DNA of 64,000 bases from Channa striata (lineage: Eukaryota > Chordata > Actinopteri > Anabantiformes > Channidae). Below are positions 49,255 through 62,452 of the stretch, one piece after another; the stretch's first letter is position 1, and every line of letters starts with the position of its first letter. The notes under the pieces were generated by a model that did not search any database, was not told the DNA's origin, and worked only from the letters and a program-made list of their open reading frames with translations. The translations under genes were made by a program, and so were the position numbers. The DNA is taken from assembly GCA_033026295.1 (NCBI GenBank), contig CM065176.1:6085705-6149704 (forward strand). Reading direction: 5' to 3'.

Positions 49255-50206
49255 ATGTATTTAGAGGCGCCGCGTGAGTTTGACCTCTACCTGTAACCGC
49301 GTCACCGCTTTACATTTGACGTAGAGTAAATATTCCTGCGCCTTGACCCCCGTGTTTGCTAACCCGAGCGCAGACTTGTGTTGACTCAATGAAAAGGAAA
49401 AATAACATATATTACTTATTTAAGCTTCGGTTTTGTTACAAACGCGTCTTATACTCAGTTTACTGTAAATCCTGATACTGGACGGCTGAAGTCCCTAAAG
49501 GTCCTATATGACAGTGCACCACCAGGCCGCGCCACCGGCAGTATTGATGCGCCCTCTCTCTCTCTCTCCGTTTCGCCACGTTTTTTTCTTCTCGCTGCTC
49601 TGACGTCAGCAACCTGCAATTGAGCGAATGAACTAACAGACGAACGAGCCCCAACCGGAGCGACCGGGAGGTAGAAACGTTACAGAGCGAGTCCCCGCCG
49701 CCCGCCGCCCGCCCCGGAGGAGCCAAACGGAGGAAGGTCCGCTGCGAGCCGCCGTGAGAACGTCGTGCTGGAAGCAAACGATGCGAGCGCTGCTCCCCGC
49801 CGCCCAGTAACGCAAACTGTCGACGAGTGGAGAAGAAGAGAACCGTTACCGTGATTTACCGACTCGGCGCCAGAAGAGAGACGGAGGACGGACGGACGCC
49901 CCCGGGCTACGCTTGAGAAACGAACCGCTGCGGAGGCTCCATCGTGTTGTTTTTGCGCTGTGGGTCAAAGCTAGTGGATCCTTGATTTAAATGCGTTAAC
50001 GGCGCCGTGTCTCCGGCTTGAGAGCGCGACAGAGAGAGGGAGCTGCCCAGAGAGCTGAAGAAAGACACACAGGGACGCGAAGGAGGAAATAAGGCTCAGG
50101 AAGGATTTGCCTCCAGTTTGCAAGTTTCGCTGAATCCACAGTTTCTTTGCTTCTTTTCACCCTGGATCCCTGTACCAGCAACGCTATCAAGCTGTGTTCT
50201 CTAACC
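49255..50206 (+). promoter_or_regulatory. gnao1: gnao1 CpG-rich promoter and 5' leader
   Basis: The sequence shifts abruptly from AT-rich to CpG-rich (49255 to about 50330). It has no TATA box. A full palindromic cAMP response element, TGACGTCA, is at 49601-49608, after a CT run (49551-49569). The leader holds a 9-codon upstream ORF (ATG 49781, TAA 49808-49810) and a two-codon one, ATG-CGT-TAA (49991-49999). Which of these lie in the mRNA depends on the unseen start site. CREB-family binding is inference. Confidence 0.6.
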
Positions 50207-51163
50207 ATGGGATGTACTCTGAGCGCAGAGGAGAGGGCGGCTCTGGACCGGAGCAAAGCCATCGAGAAAAACCTGAAGGAGGACGGTCTCACCGCGGCCA
50301 AAGATGTCAAACTGCTGCTGCTCGGTAAGAGACGCTGGTTGAATTCCCCACAGCGGGGCCTGTAGGGCCACGACAGATAAATGAGGCGCCTGGGGAGGGG
50401 GTGAAAGGTGTGGCGTGGGGGTGGGCGATTGGTACGAGATGATCGCTGCCGAGAGCTGTGGAGGAAATACACGATCTGTGCTAAGCTTGCGAACAAAAAA
50501 CCTCAAAAGTAAAGGGCGTTGATTTGCCTGGTGACAGGATTTGCCCGTTTTCCTATTGCATCCATTTAAAGGCTTTGCTGCCAGAATATGATCTGATCCA
50601 GTCAAGGTTGCCAAGTGGGTAAAATGTTATTCTGCGGAATCAGGCAGTATCTAGGTAAAAAGGTGGGAACCACATCAGAGATGATAACTGCAGATGGATG
50701 CCTGGAAAAAATGGCAGTATGCAGCAATGGAGGGCCAAGCTCTGGCAGTGATGCTTCACTGGTTTGGGGTGGATTGATTCATTGATTCATTGATTCTGTG
50801 AGGGAAATTAGCCTGTAAGTATTTAATCTATTTGACTAAGTCTTTGACAAGATGGAGGATGGAAGGAAGGAGCAAGGGGGGGGGGTGTTGAGGAAGAAAG
50901 GGTGCAGCCAGTTTCTCCCCTTTTCATCTCCACCCTGCTGCTGCTGCTGTCCCTATTCACTTCGGTTTTAAGAGGCTGATTCTCCCTTTCTTTCATTCCC
51001 TCTTACTTTCTCCCACCCCCTCCTCTCTCTTTCTGTCTCCATCTTGCTCTTGCACACGCACAACACACATACAAACGCATACACCCTGTTTACATTGTCT
51101 TCTTGTCTCTTATCCCTCAGGGGCTGGAGAGTCAGGAAAAAGCACCATCGTCAAACAGATGAA
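50207..51163 (+). CDS. gnao1: G protein alpha-o subunit, exons 1-2 (partial)
   Basis: Exon 1 is 50207-50324 and exon 2 is 51121-51163 (43 nt, the usual second-exon length of this family). They encode residues 1 to about 54. The start MGCTLSAEERAALDRSKAI carries Gly2 for myristoylation and Cys3 for palmitoylation, which anchor the protein to the plasma membrane. The P-loop GAGESGKS spans the exon junction and binds GTP phosphates. ERSKAIEKNLKEDG-type residues favour alpha-o over alpha-i, which differs at several of these positions. Go couples neuronal receptors to ion channels and adenylyl cyclase through G beta-gamma. The start ATG has a strong context (ACCATGG). The switch regions and C-terminus lie beyond the window. 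Whether this is the fish a or b copy cannot be told. Confidence 0.93.
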
Positions 51164-54100
51164 GTAAGTCTCTAATAAGCACGGTCTAATAACCCTATAG
51201 TGTGCATATGTGGGCTCTGCCACTCTTTTCTCTCTGTTCCTTTCTCTCTCTCTCACACAAGTACGAAATGTGAAACCTGAATTAAAAATGTGTGGAGCTG
51301 CAGCCTGATGACCCACAGCATGTCAATTTTACATTTTCTATAACAGTAACCCTCCTGTTGACCCTACACTAACCTGAATCGCAACCCAAACTGTTACATG
51401 CCTCGTCAAACATCTGCTGTTGTCCTGCGTGGGTGGGAAGATGCAGCACATTAGGTGTGGAAAAAAAAAGAATGCAGGTGCAGTGATTTGCACTGCTGCA
51501 TGGAAATTGGCTGCCAAATGATATTATGTGTGAGAGATGTGTCAACCACATGTAGATCCTGTCAGTAACAGTACACGTTTGATAACATGAATTGAAAAAG
51601 TTTGACTTGTAGTTGCAGGATTGCTTGATGTACTTTGATCTCCTCATCCATGTCAGTGATGGGTCTCTGGTGCAGATGAATCATCCTCATACAGTTGTGT
51701 TTTTGATGTCCACTTTTGTTTTGCTGCAATCATATGTACTCTCAGGATTTTTACGAATACCAGTTGTTCACAATTCCAAGGGTTTAGTTCGTGCACAAAG
51801 CAGGAGACATTAAATTTTTCACTAAACTTAATAAATCTTTGAAAGTTGACTTTTTCTGACTGTTTAGCCATGTCCTTCAACATAAGGATGATGGAGCATG
51901 TCCTGGTCTTACTAGAACTTAAACCACGAGTGAAGAAGTGAGGTCAATATTTCAGATTATAATATGGGAGTTGTTTTAATTTAATGTAAAACTGGAGTAA
52001 GCTAATGTATTTTCATCTAACAGCCTTTGTGGCATTGAAATCAAAGTGGAAGCAGCAGAGACTGACACACTGAAAAGATAAAAGGAGTGGATGACAAGTT
52101 TTAGTGGAAAAAAAAAATGTGTAAAACACACTTGTCAATGTTTTGAGACTGGCACGTCAACCAGATTATGCGATGTACAACATTACAAGGCATTTAATGC
52201 TGCACTTGATCCATAATTCAAAATGCTGGGACTGCAGACAATAATTTCCTTAATTAACTCAAATTGCAAAGTGCAGCTGCCTTTTATAAATCCTGACAGG
52301 CTTTGACAGTCTGAAACAAGTGCAATATGTAAGCGAAGTTGGAAATGACAAAAAACAGAAAGGAGTCCACGACATAAAAACTAGTGACATTATTGAAACC
52401 ATTACATTTGATTAAAGAATAGAGATTGAACCCAAATCAAAAAAAGGGAATTTTAAAATGTATAAATATTAGAATCATGCATACATTACCACTGGTTGTT
52501 GTGGTCTCTTTCTGTAAAAAGGTGTGTGTCTTTGCAGGCCTTAGTATTAACCCAGGGTCAGTCTAATACTGCTATGATGAAAACCACCACAGTACTCCTG
52601 TGTAACTTACCGTGTACCTGTGGTACTTAGCGGTGAATTTAGTGACTTCATTAAAGCTGTCTTGTGTTTTTTTTCCTCCTATGGTATCATTATAGTGTCT
52701 GTATCATGCTGCTAGAGGGATCTGTCTTTGCTGCTTAGTGCTTAGAGTTCCTAGGAACCTTATCAGAGCCTTTTAATTGTACATTTTATATATAATTTCA
52801 GTAATTCTGTGTTATACCTACACACTTTATTATAGTTATTTTTTAAGGTTGACTTCCCACGGCCTAGTATGTAACTGTGACTCCTCCCACACACCCCCTC
52901 CTCATCTTATGTGTAATCCAGTGGTGACATATGGTTTTCCTTCAATCTCCTTTACGGTGTCATTTTACAGACAGCCAAGTGCATTTCAGCCAATAATAGG
53001 GTTTGACTGTTGTTGTATAGTAACATCACAGGAGGACATGGTTCCGTGGATCCAGATGAGTCTGTTTGTCCGCTGTTAATGGTCCACTCTGTAGCCCAGC
53101 AGATTTTGCACACACCTTGACTGTAGGCCACAACCTTTGGAGCAGCCGAATGTGTAGATTGCATTAGATTATTAACCACACACGTATGTGACATGGAGTG
53201 ACACAAATGAATGTTCATATTTGACCATGCAGATTAATTGGACAGATTTTTTTTAAGCTTATTGCCTTTTTATACTGAACACACCACAGATGCAAGGCTG
53301 TTTATAGCTACTACTACTAAATGGGTTTATAGCTCCTCAGCCACTTTCCTTTTATTTTCACTATGCTTGCTTCTTTGAATCATTTCAGACATGCCACCTA
53401 CATGTTTCTGTTTTCTGATTGCAGTCTGCTAAGCTAAGCTATTCTTACTTAAGAATGAGTTGATGAAACTGCAACTGCCACCGACACCGCCTAATTGTTC
53501 ACAAAAGTTGAACTGAACACAATGTGTCTGTATTTCCTTACAAAGGAGTTCTGATAATATTGAGAGGGAAGCAGCTTTTCATGCAGGAGACATTACCCGG
53601 CTAGGGAAGCCTTTACGTTCCTGTTCAGAGGTGCTTGGCTATTTCCGGATCTGCATCAGAGGACTGGAAAGCCCTTACTGCATTTTGTTTCACAGTGCTT
53701 TGAACATCTGGGGCGTGCTCAAATGACCAATTGTGAGTGGGTGTGCTTTCTTCAGGAAGTGAAAGAGAGAGGCAGAGATGAGTGGATTAGATTCAGATCT
53801 AGACTTTATGGTGTAGATATTGAGCTGCAGTGCATGTCACAGAAGCGCATGTGATCTCAGTGAGTGGAAATAAGGAGCGTAATAACAATCTGCACAGTAC
53901 AGAGGGAAAAATACGGCAACTGCACCCACTTTCAAGACGACTGGTTTTGACTATCTGAACGGATTCTATAGTTGCCTTAAGGAAATTACATTTGAAATGT
54001 GCTTTTGCTAAAATCATTTTTCAGACAGTGAATGCTGAGTCTTCCTATTCTTATTTTAAACACGGATTATTGGCATCTGAGATGATGCATAAGTGAGTGA

Positions 54101-54417
54101 CAGGTCATGACAAAGCACTGATAGCGTCTCAGTGGGGAGCGCAGGTGCACTTCAGTCTATATGAGAGAGCAAGAGGGTGACATCCGGTGATGACAGTTGC
54201 CTACAGTTGTGTATGAATGAGTAAGTTCTCAAGGTGCGAGTCTATAGGAGTATATTACAAGTAAAAAAAACAAATGGAAGAGGAAAATTAATAAAAGGGG
54301 ATCTAAAAGTAGATCAGATGTTGGAGAAATATGAATGACTGCAATGTGTTTGTGTGTAGACATATACAATGGCTGTCAGTGAGTCTAATATTTAGGCCAC
54401 CAATTCAAGGATCTTGG

Positions 54418-54423
<6 letters not shown>

Positions 54424-54471
<48 letters not shown>
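54424..54471. repeat. (GT)n microsatellite
   Basis: About 24 GT units in gnao1 intron 2. Confidence 0.95.
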
Positions 54472-54473
<2 letters not shown>

Positions 54474-54560
54474 GGAGACACCATCTGTCTATTGAACTAG
54501 TGTGTGTTTAGACGTGTGCAAAGGTTGTCTCACTGCCCAGCTGGCAAACTGACCTTTCCG

Positions 54561-54562
<2 letters not shown>

Positions 54563-54602
<40 letters not shown>
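54563..54602. repeat. (GT)n microsatellite
   Basis: About 20 TG units, 90 bp after the previous run. Confidence 0.95.
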
Positions 54603-54605
<3 letters not shown>

Positions 54606-57552
54606 AAAAATAAAAAAACTTGCAAATACAGTATTATTTTCTTAATTTTTTACTTTTCGAATTATTTGTGAGTTGTTTTTATTCTATCCCTAATGGCTTT
54701 GCTTCAGTGGTAGTTCTGGCAGAGAGATGGATAGAGGTGTGTCTGGAAAGAAACTGATTATTCATGGCTCATGTCCCCAGAAGACATAGATGCCTTTTAA
54801 AGGGTTTCTGCATTATTAAGAAGTTAAAAATATGTTAATAATGGCTACTATTACTAGTAGTGGTAGTATCATTCTCATGGAGGATAATCTTGAAGGTTTA
54901 TCAATTTAACAGTCATGTCTTACTTGTGCCGTATTTGATCAGTACATGTAGATTAACTACATAGTTATAGTTAATAGACCTAACCTAGCTAGATTTGCCC
55001 CTATCTGTCCAAGAACGTAGCTGAAAATCAGAGTTGGAGATGTTTTCAAATGTAAAAAAATCAGGATTGCGACAGTATTTTGATGCATGTAAACACAGAA
55101 TATAGATAGATTTTCAAAAAGGGCTTAAATGATTCTCAGTTTACAGGAGTAGCGGATAGAACATTCACTGGCCATCATATGGAGCAAGAAAAGTTATATA
55201 GGCTCCTCAATCTACAAACAAACCTAAAACTTATAACTGCATCATGGCAAACTCAAAGTATTATGCCTCTCAGAAACGTTTGTCTATTAATTAAATGAAT
55301 GTTGTATTATAGAAAAAAAATGGGTAGGGCAGATATGGCATATAGACATTTTCATTGAAAAAACAATGTTGCTTGCATTACTTTGTGGTAAATTAGTTTT
55401 ATCTTTTTTACAGGAAGCCTGATTATACTTGGGGCTAGTTGATATGGCTAAATTATTTAATCTCATCTGGATGTGTCACAATTTTAATACTTTTTTTTCT
55501 AAGTATAAGAACTCAAGGCAAAAAATGAACAAGCCATATTTCACTGTCTTGCGTTGCTTATATGCATGTGAAAATCAATTTCTTGATAATGGAAAAGTCT
55601 TATTAAACTATGCGCTATTCCTCACTAACTAAATGTGCAAGATTAACGAAGAAAGACATCACTAGAAAGGCAACATTAAAAGCAACACACTGTATACTAG
55701 GCTCTGCAGGCTTTAAAAATGCAGATGATCTACACTCTGTGATGTCACTAAACGCTGCAGTGCAGGGTCACATGGTTGCTAGCAGGTGGCTAATGCCACA
55801 GCTTCTATGGAGAAACTATGGAGTCTTTTTTTTAATGTGAAGCCTGTGGACAAAGTCAAGCAACAGAGTGGCAAGACCTGGGATGTCTGCAGTTTCATTT
55901 AATTGAGGTAACATGACTAAATTTCTTTGAATTTTTGCCTGTCTCCACCTGCTGCTGCTTCCATTACTCAATCTTGTTATTGTGGGTGTTTCCTAGGAAA
56001 CAGTGACAGACGACATAACTGTCGTAACTCCAGCAAACTGCTGCTGCCTTTGAGTGGCAGTTGAGGAAGTGAAGTTGTGATCTTTATAAAAAATGTTTTA
56101 ATTGCCCAGACGCAACTCAGGTTCAGCTAATGTATCATGGGTAGTACAGCTTAGTTTTCAGTTGTGCAATGTATGTAAAGGAAGTGCTCCAGAGTATGAA
56201 AGAAATTACACTATTGATGTCATCAAGGTTATCTTGACTTGGGTTTAGAGATAACCCACTCAAAATAGGAAGTGAGCCTCACAAACAAGGTTTTGGTATA
56301 CATGTGTTTCTACTAAGCATGGGAAGTCTAATGAAAAACACTACAGAGTAGAATTAGTGTTAACCAAGTAACTCCAGTGGTTATGAAGCTTTCAGTCATG
56401 AGGACTAAAAGTCAGGAAAGAATGAAATACCCATAGACATTGGAATTTTCAACCCATTCCATTTGCACTGAATATGTTCAGAAACTACATATTTAGTTCA
56501 CTGGCTGCAGACAGTTATAATACTTAAAAGGCATGAAAAATATGAAAAACGTGAGCACACTACTGCGCTCCTGTTTTCTGTAGGCAGAGGAGTTGTACCA
56601 TGACATCTTTTCATTCTTGATTGCATGTCCAAGTAATTTCTCTTTCAATCATTAACAGTTTACAACCAGTATAAAACGATATAAACTGTCAACAAAAGAG
56701 TTGCAAATGCAGTTTACAGACTCTGAATAGCAGCAATAGAGTTGGCCTCACATGCCAATTGCTGATTTGTAGTTAAATGTTAGATCTATTCACAAATGGA
56801 GGGGTCAGCATTCTTTTATGACAACACTTTGTTTTTATGTTGGTACAACTCCTTTACAAAAAATGTATTTAACATTAAAATAATTTATTGGAAGACTGTA
56901 ACAATGTTTTTTCTTTTTGACTTTCATGTAAATTAGGTTAATTTTGCAAGCTTATACTTACTCATCAGTTATATTGGGCTAAGCAAAAATGTTGCATTTA
57001 TCTTTCTCTTGCATTCTAGAGAGTATTTATGTTGTGATTGGACTATACACGATATACGGTTTATGTTGACTTAAATGTGTTCCAAGCAAAATGATCTGGA
57101 AATTACTCTGAGCTTGATGACTTCGCATTGTTGTTTAGACTGACATCAGCAGGCTTTTGAAAACATTTTGTAAGTCCAAGAGTGGCTGCTGTGAACCTAT
57201 TAAATTTATCCACCTGTCTCATATAGAGGAAATTAACAATCACATTTAAATATACATTTGCTCATGTGTTTTGCCTATAAATGTTTGAGTTTTTTCAAAT
57301 ACACGAGTATCGGACTGTGTTTGTCCTCCTTTACTTAGTCTCTGGTTTTCTGTATGTGTGTCCTGTGAATTGCTGACATGATCGGAGGCGACTGGCCGAG
57401 GGGAGAACAAACGTTGTCCGTCCCTCACGGCTGCACTGCTTCCCACAGGCTGTTCCCACTGTGTGTTTGTGCGCGTGTGCGCTTGTGTGCATGTGTGGTT
57501 TCTCTAGAACAGGAGATAATTAGGTTTAAGCCTCAGAAAAGCAGAATAAAGG

Positions 57553-57590
57553 AGGGGGGGGGGGGGGAGGGGAGGGAAAAGGGTGGTGGT
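57553..57590. repeat. Poly-G tract, quadruplex-prone
   Basis: A run of about 15 G is followed by AGGGGAGGG and further G runs, inside a purine-rich zone. Confidence 0.85.
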
Positions 57591-58869
57591 TTTTATGCAG
57601 AAAGGCAGAGGCAGAAGTACAAGGGGATTACAGATGGAGGGAGACTAAACAGGAGTTTTAATGAAGGAAAATTTGTCTTTTCAGTATATAGGGAAATACA
57701 AATACTAGTGACATCTGTAAGTGGAGATGGAAAGTACTGATGTTCCAAGGGAAAATAACATATTTGACAGAGTGGACCAAATGACAAAGGAAGAGATGAG
57801 GAGAGAAGTGCTACTACTCTTTGAGAACAAGAGGGTGGAGAGTTACAGGGATAGGCAGCAAAAGCAACCAGGGAGGGGAATTAGGTTTTTTTTTTCTCAG
57901 AGGAGGGTAAAGTGATGTGGGAGTGTGAAAAGAACTGAGAGAAGAGGGGAATGGATGAGAGTTTAAGAGGTTGAGGAGGTAAGAGGTGGGTAGTAAAGCC
58001 AATTTGAGCAAGAGGAGACAGACTGACAAGTAAAGGAACACATTCTCACTTAATAAGCAAGCTGAAAGAAGTGACAAAGGGAGACGAGGACAGGGTTGTC
58101 AAGGACAGAGTGCAAAGAGCACTCCTCTCCTGGACTCTGTTCTCTTTGGTAATTATTAGCCTCCATATCCTGGGATGGAGAGAAAATGGAAAGCGTAAGG
58201 AAAAGGGAACTTGTGGGGAAAGAGAGGAGGAGGACTCATGTTGGCACCAACTCATGTCTTGCATCATGAGATAGTCTATAACTGGTCATCTAAAACAGAC
58301 TGTCAGCCAAGAAGTCATCCTTCATTGGTTAAGTGTACCCGTGGGCATGTTCATGACCGGAATGATTTGATTGGCTGCCTCAGTAAGCTCTGAGGGGGGG
58401 GGGCACAAAATTTTATGATGGCTGTGTTTGTGTGTGCATGTGCTTTACAAGCAGTGTTCCAGCGTGTATTTAGCGTTTGAATTTTGTGTACAGGAAGCCA
58501 TACCACTTTTACATACAAAAAATGTATCAAAGATAACACACTTTCCATGCAAACTATGAAAATGTGAATATATTTCCTTTCTTTAGCCGCAAATCTTTAC
58601 ACATCTATAACTTTGACATTTTTTCACAAAGTGCCTTTTCCTTTTCATTTCTAAGTTCCTCTAAGTTTAGTCTCAAAAAATTTCACAACCTCTCACCAAA
58701 GGCCCAGAGAGAAGTAATCCCACGGCAACAAATGTGCTTACATGCTTTTCTCCTTGTGTAGCAGTGGTGATGACTTTTATGACTGATATGGTTTTTCCAT
58801 TATACACTGTTGACTGGGTTGCACATAAAAAAGCCCTATTGACTGAAACCACACTTCTAAGACCAATGG

Positions 58870-59335
58870 TGAGGTGAAAATTATCGATTTTTGTCAAGAG
58901 TCCTCCAAGATTCAGTTACTTGGGGTTATTATTGAAGTTTATCTATGTGGCTGGAAGATTTCTGCTCTACTATCCAGAAGCAATTCAAAAGGCTCTTTCA
59001 CTTTCACTCCAGTTCTTGCTGCAAAACTGACACCAACGTTCTGTACCAGTTGTGAAGTAACAAGCAGTTTTAGCAAAGATGGAGAAGTAAATAAAGGTTT
59101 GTCTATGTCAGCCAGCATTGTGGTTGTTATCAGTACACTGTTTTGTCCCATGGTTTCATCTGTCATAACCAGAGATAATAGCTTGTCAAGGAAACAAAAC
59201 CAAGAAACAAGCGCTCACATTCCTTCCTCACTGGTTTACTCTGAAGGAATGGAAGAACTTTTCATCGGGTTTAAGAAGTTTTTTTTTTTTTTTTTGTCTG
59301 GAGCAAGAGTGTCCCGAAGGCAACTTTACACATAG
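58870..59335. other. Overlapping open frames, unidentified
   Basis: A + strand frame of about 150 codons (58874-59335, starting with GTG, not ATG) overlaps an antisense frame of about 95 codons with an internal ATG (59166 down to 58939). The antisense product reads more like a soluble protein, but I recognise no family in either. An embedded decayed gene or retrocopy in the intron is possible; chance is as likely. Confidence 0.2.
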
Positions 59336-59885
59336 GGGAAGGCCATCATTGTTGAATTGAAGATGTTAAATCATATTAGGGTTGTCACTTTATTTGAATG
59401 TGGAACATTTGTTTGACGTGATTAAAAAAAAAAAATCAAAACTGCAGGCTTCTGTTGTCCTCTCAGTAAACCTACCTACTAACATTATATTTGCGATGAT
59501 AAAAACGGGAGACACTAGCGAACCTTGTATCTGAAACCTTCCAGCTGCCAGTGCGATTCCAGAATTTCAGGATTCAGTGGGTGGAGTTGAGGGAGTGAAT
59601 CAAACTCTTTTGGTTTTAATGGGATCTCGTGGGAGACAGACTGCTTACAAAGAGCTAAGAGGGGAGTTGGATTTGAGATTGCAGAAGGATGTATTGTTTT
59701 CAGAGATGGGCACTGCGTTGTCAGTATCCTTGGTGATAACCAGCCAACCAGAGATATAGATGCTGAGACTGGAGTGTTGTTGTGTTGTAGGACCAGTGGA
59801 GCATGTCAGATGGAAGATTTGACAGTGTGTGTGAGACGGGAAGTTGATATGTTTTGTACAATGGCAAATAACAGCCAGTGGCATC

Positions 59886-60212
59886 TACAGTTGGGTGCAA
59901 AAGTTTGTGTCTCCTCATTCGGAAATTTCATGTAGATCTATGTAAATTTACCACTAACCCTAACATAATGCACATGCTCAGCCAGTAAAAATGTTTCTTT
60001 ATTATCAGAACCAACAAAAATCATCAAGATGTGTAAAGTTGTGCAAAAGTTTTCATCCCCTTGATAAATGAATAAAATATGAACTTTAATTTCCGATGAA
60101 GGAGCATTTGTACTAGCTGCATGTCCATTAAATATTAGATTGATTAAAAAATATGTTTTAGTCTTTTTGTCATTTCAGAATAAGGGGATGCAAACCTTTG
60201 CACCTAACTATA
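59886..60212. mobile_element. Tc1/mariner-type MITE
   Basis: The left end (TA)CAGTTGGGTGCAAAAGTTTG at 59886 is mirrored by the right end, whose complement reads (TA)TAGTTAGGTGCAAAGGTTTG. Both abut TA, the target-site duplication of Tc1/mariner elements. The 323-bp interior has no transposase frame, so it is non-autonomous. A third, internal copy of the GTGCAAAAGTTTTCATCCCC motif sits near 60040. Confidence 0.8.
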
Positions 60213-61183
60213 TGTGAGTAGTAAAGTTACAGAGGAATGAAAGGTCATGCGGCATGGGTTGTGTTCAACACAAAAATCAGAGAGGTCGCCAAAAATAAAG
60301 GGTTTGGACAGTGTTAAATAACAGCGTTGGCCAACAGGTTGGGACCAGGAAGCTTGAAGGTAAGACAGTGAATGTGCCTGTTACTGAAACTACAATTGTT
60401 TTTAGGCGTCTTCTGTAGAGGTTGTTTGTCATTGAATGCAGGCGTTTGTATGTTCATTCAGTATTAAGCCTTGGTTGTTGGTGAACGAATGAGTGCTAAA
60501 CAGAGTCAAAGTCTACGATGTTTGGTGATTCTTGGGGATTCTTTGCTAACTACACGGTATAGGAGGCAAGTGAAACAGGCGAAACCAAGATAGTAATACG
60601 CTGGCAGGAGCTTTCGTTGTGACAGACAGTCTGAATGGTTGACCACACTGGCAGAAAAGAACTATAGATCAGTCCCTGGAATCCCTCAGGAGCTGGTGGG
60701 AGAATTAACTTCAGTGGCAGGTAACGTGATGAGCTGACCTGAAGACGCTAATCCAGCAAATGTGTTTGTAGAACATAGGCTGAAGAACTCGGATATGGAG
60801 CAGCAGCCAAAGAGAGTATCGTAGTCACAGCTCTGTTTAATGCTTCACCCAGGAGTGGAGTGCCATACTGCACACCATGGGTCGTACCTGCCAATATTGG
60901 AAGGGTTTGTGTCCCCTTAGAAAACATCAGTTCAATTACTCAACAGCTGCTTTGAATGTAGTGCAAGTCTCCTTCCTTCTTTCTCCACGTTCATGTCTGT
61001 TCTTTTCCTCTCTTATCTTTCAGTTACATTAAAGGTTGTTTTGCCTCAGGCCATCTCTGCTCTCTTTTCCTTTTTTTTTGGTCTGCACAGTCGTATGAGA
61101 CCAGGTCAGAATGACTGTGTGGGGTCCGTGCACTAATCGGGGCTTCTTATAAAAAAACAAAGCTCTTTTGTAAAAGGAAAGAG

Positions 61184-61185
<2 letters not shown>

Positions 61186-61239
<54 letters not shown>

Positions 61240-61291
61240 CGTGCGTGCGTGTGTGTGTGTGTGTGTGTGCGTGTGCACAGGTGTGTGTGTT
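61186..61291. repeat. Long (GT)n microsatellite with GCGT units
   Basis: A GT run broken by (GCGT)3 and a GTGCACAG interruption; one of the longest simple repeats in the window. Confidence 0.95.
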
Positions 61292-62418
61292 TGTACACTC
61301 ATGCACAATCATGAGTGTTTTTCCTGTACTTCTGTTTGTGTGAAAATGTCAATGTGGTTGTGGGTGAGTGTTTTTTTGTGTGTGTTAGACCTATTTGGCA
61401 GATTTCATGTCACTTCAGTGCACTGCAAGACAATGGAGTCTTGTTACACTGACCACACTCAGCTGATATAAAGTCAGCTGATGGTGACTGTGGCTTTGTT
61501 TGGAAGGATAGAGTGTATGTTTGAATGCGTTTTTGTGTTTTTATCACACCTGAAATTTTCAAAAAACACCAGGGATTTTGTGTCTTGTGCCTCATAAAGT
61601 CAGTTTGTCACCCGATACAACACATCTTTGATAGTGTTATAGTTATTTTAGATAAGATATGACAGGTGTTTGACATTATAACACTGCATCACACAGGTGC
61701 TTTTATTACTCTTGTCCCTTCAACACTGTGTTTAGTTGTGAATAAGTCCTAAATTCTACTTGGTGTGTTTTCTCACCACTGGAATTAGAAAAACATTCAT
61801 TAAGAAACGCTTTTGGATGATTAGTACTTGTAGCTGTGTGTCATTTTCAGTGCTGCATCCTTTGAAGGACACGTCCACAAAGACTTTGATGCATATTTTC
61901 TCCGTAGGCCGTGTAGACTGTTGAGGCCATTACAGCTTGGGTAAAAAGATGAAATAGTCTGGTTTATGGTTACCTTTTTACATCATGTCCAGCTCAGTGG
62001 AGTAGCTCTACTTTTTTTTTGTAAAATTGTGATTTTTTTTTTTAAATCTCAAAAAGGATACAGCCGAGCAGATGTCACGTAACTTAACTTATCTTTTGAA
62101 AACTTGCCCCTGCTTTTGGCAGATTACCGGGTAGCCACTAGTTAGCTAGCCACTAATGTCAAGTTAACATAGCACAAAAAGGATTATGGGAAATAATGCC
62201 AGGGGAAAGTTGACCCATTTGACAGACGCATTTGAAGTAGCCTTTATAGTGGGCCTAGTGGATCAGGTAGAACATAGGGTTGGGATACAGAAGGCCACAT
62301 CCTTGAAACCCACCCCACCAATTGTGGCCCCACCAAGCTACCAAGGGCGACCTTGGTGCCAACAGGAAGGTCATATGACGTACAATCACATGCCAAATCT
62401 GTGTGCGGAACACGTAAT

Positions 62419-62452
62419 GCTGTGGCGACCCCTGAAGGGACAAGCCGAAAGC
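62419..62452 (+). repeat. Teleost repeat tail
   Basis: GCTGTGGCGACCCCTGAAGG followed by GACAAGCCGAAAG matches, from memory, the tail of a common fish repeat (GCTGTGGCGACCCC...AAAGCCGAAAG). The 5' limit is not clear and may reach back to about 62180. Confidence 0.5.

Noticed and set aside
50147..50365. A longer gnao1 N-terminus starting 20 codons upstream of the MGCTL start.
   Set aside because: The upstream start is TTG, not ATG, and a longer N-terminus would remove the Gly2 myristoylation and Cys3 palmitoylation that define this family. ATG 50207 has a strong context.
50201..50614. Long antisense open frames over gnao1 exon 1 (to 137 codons).
   Set aside because: They mirror the G+C-rich, codon-biased coding exon and CpG island; no family motif is present.
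61029..61471. Open frames rich in Cys-Val or Thr-His repeats.
   Set aside because: They are translations of the GT/CA microsatellite. The same applies at 42384-42775, 25185-25388 and 22890-23096.
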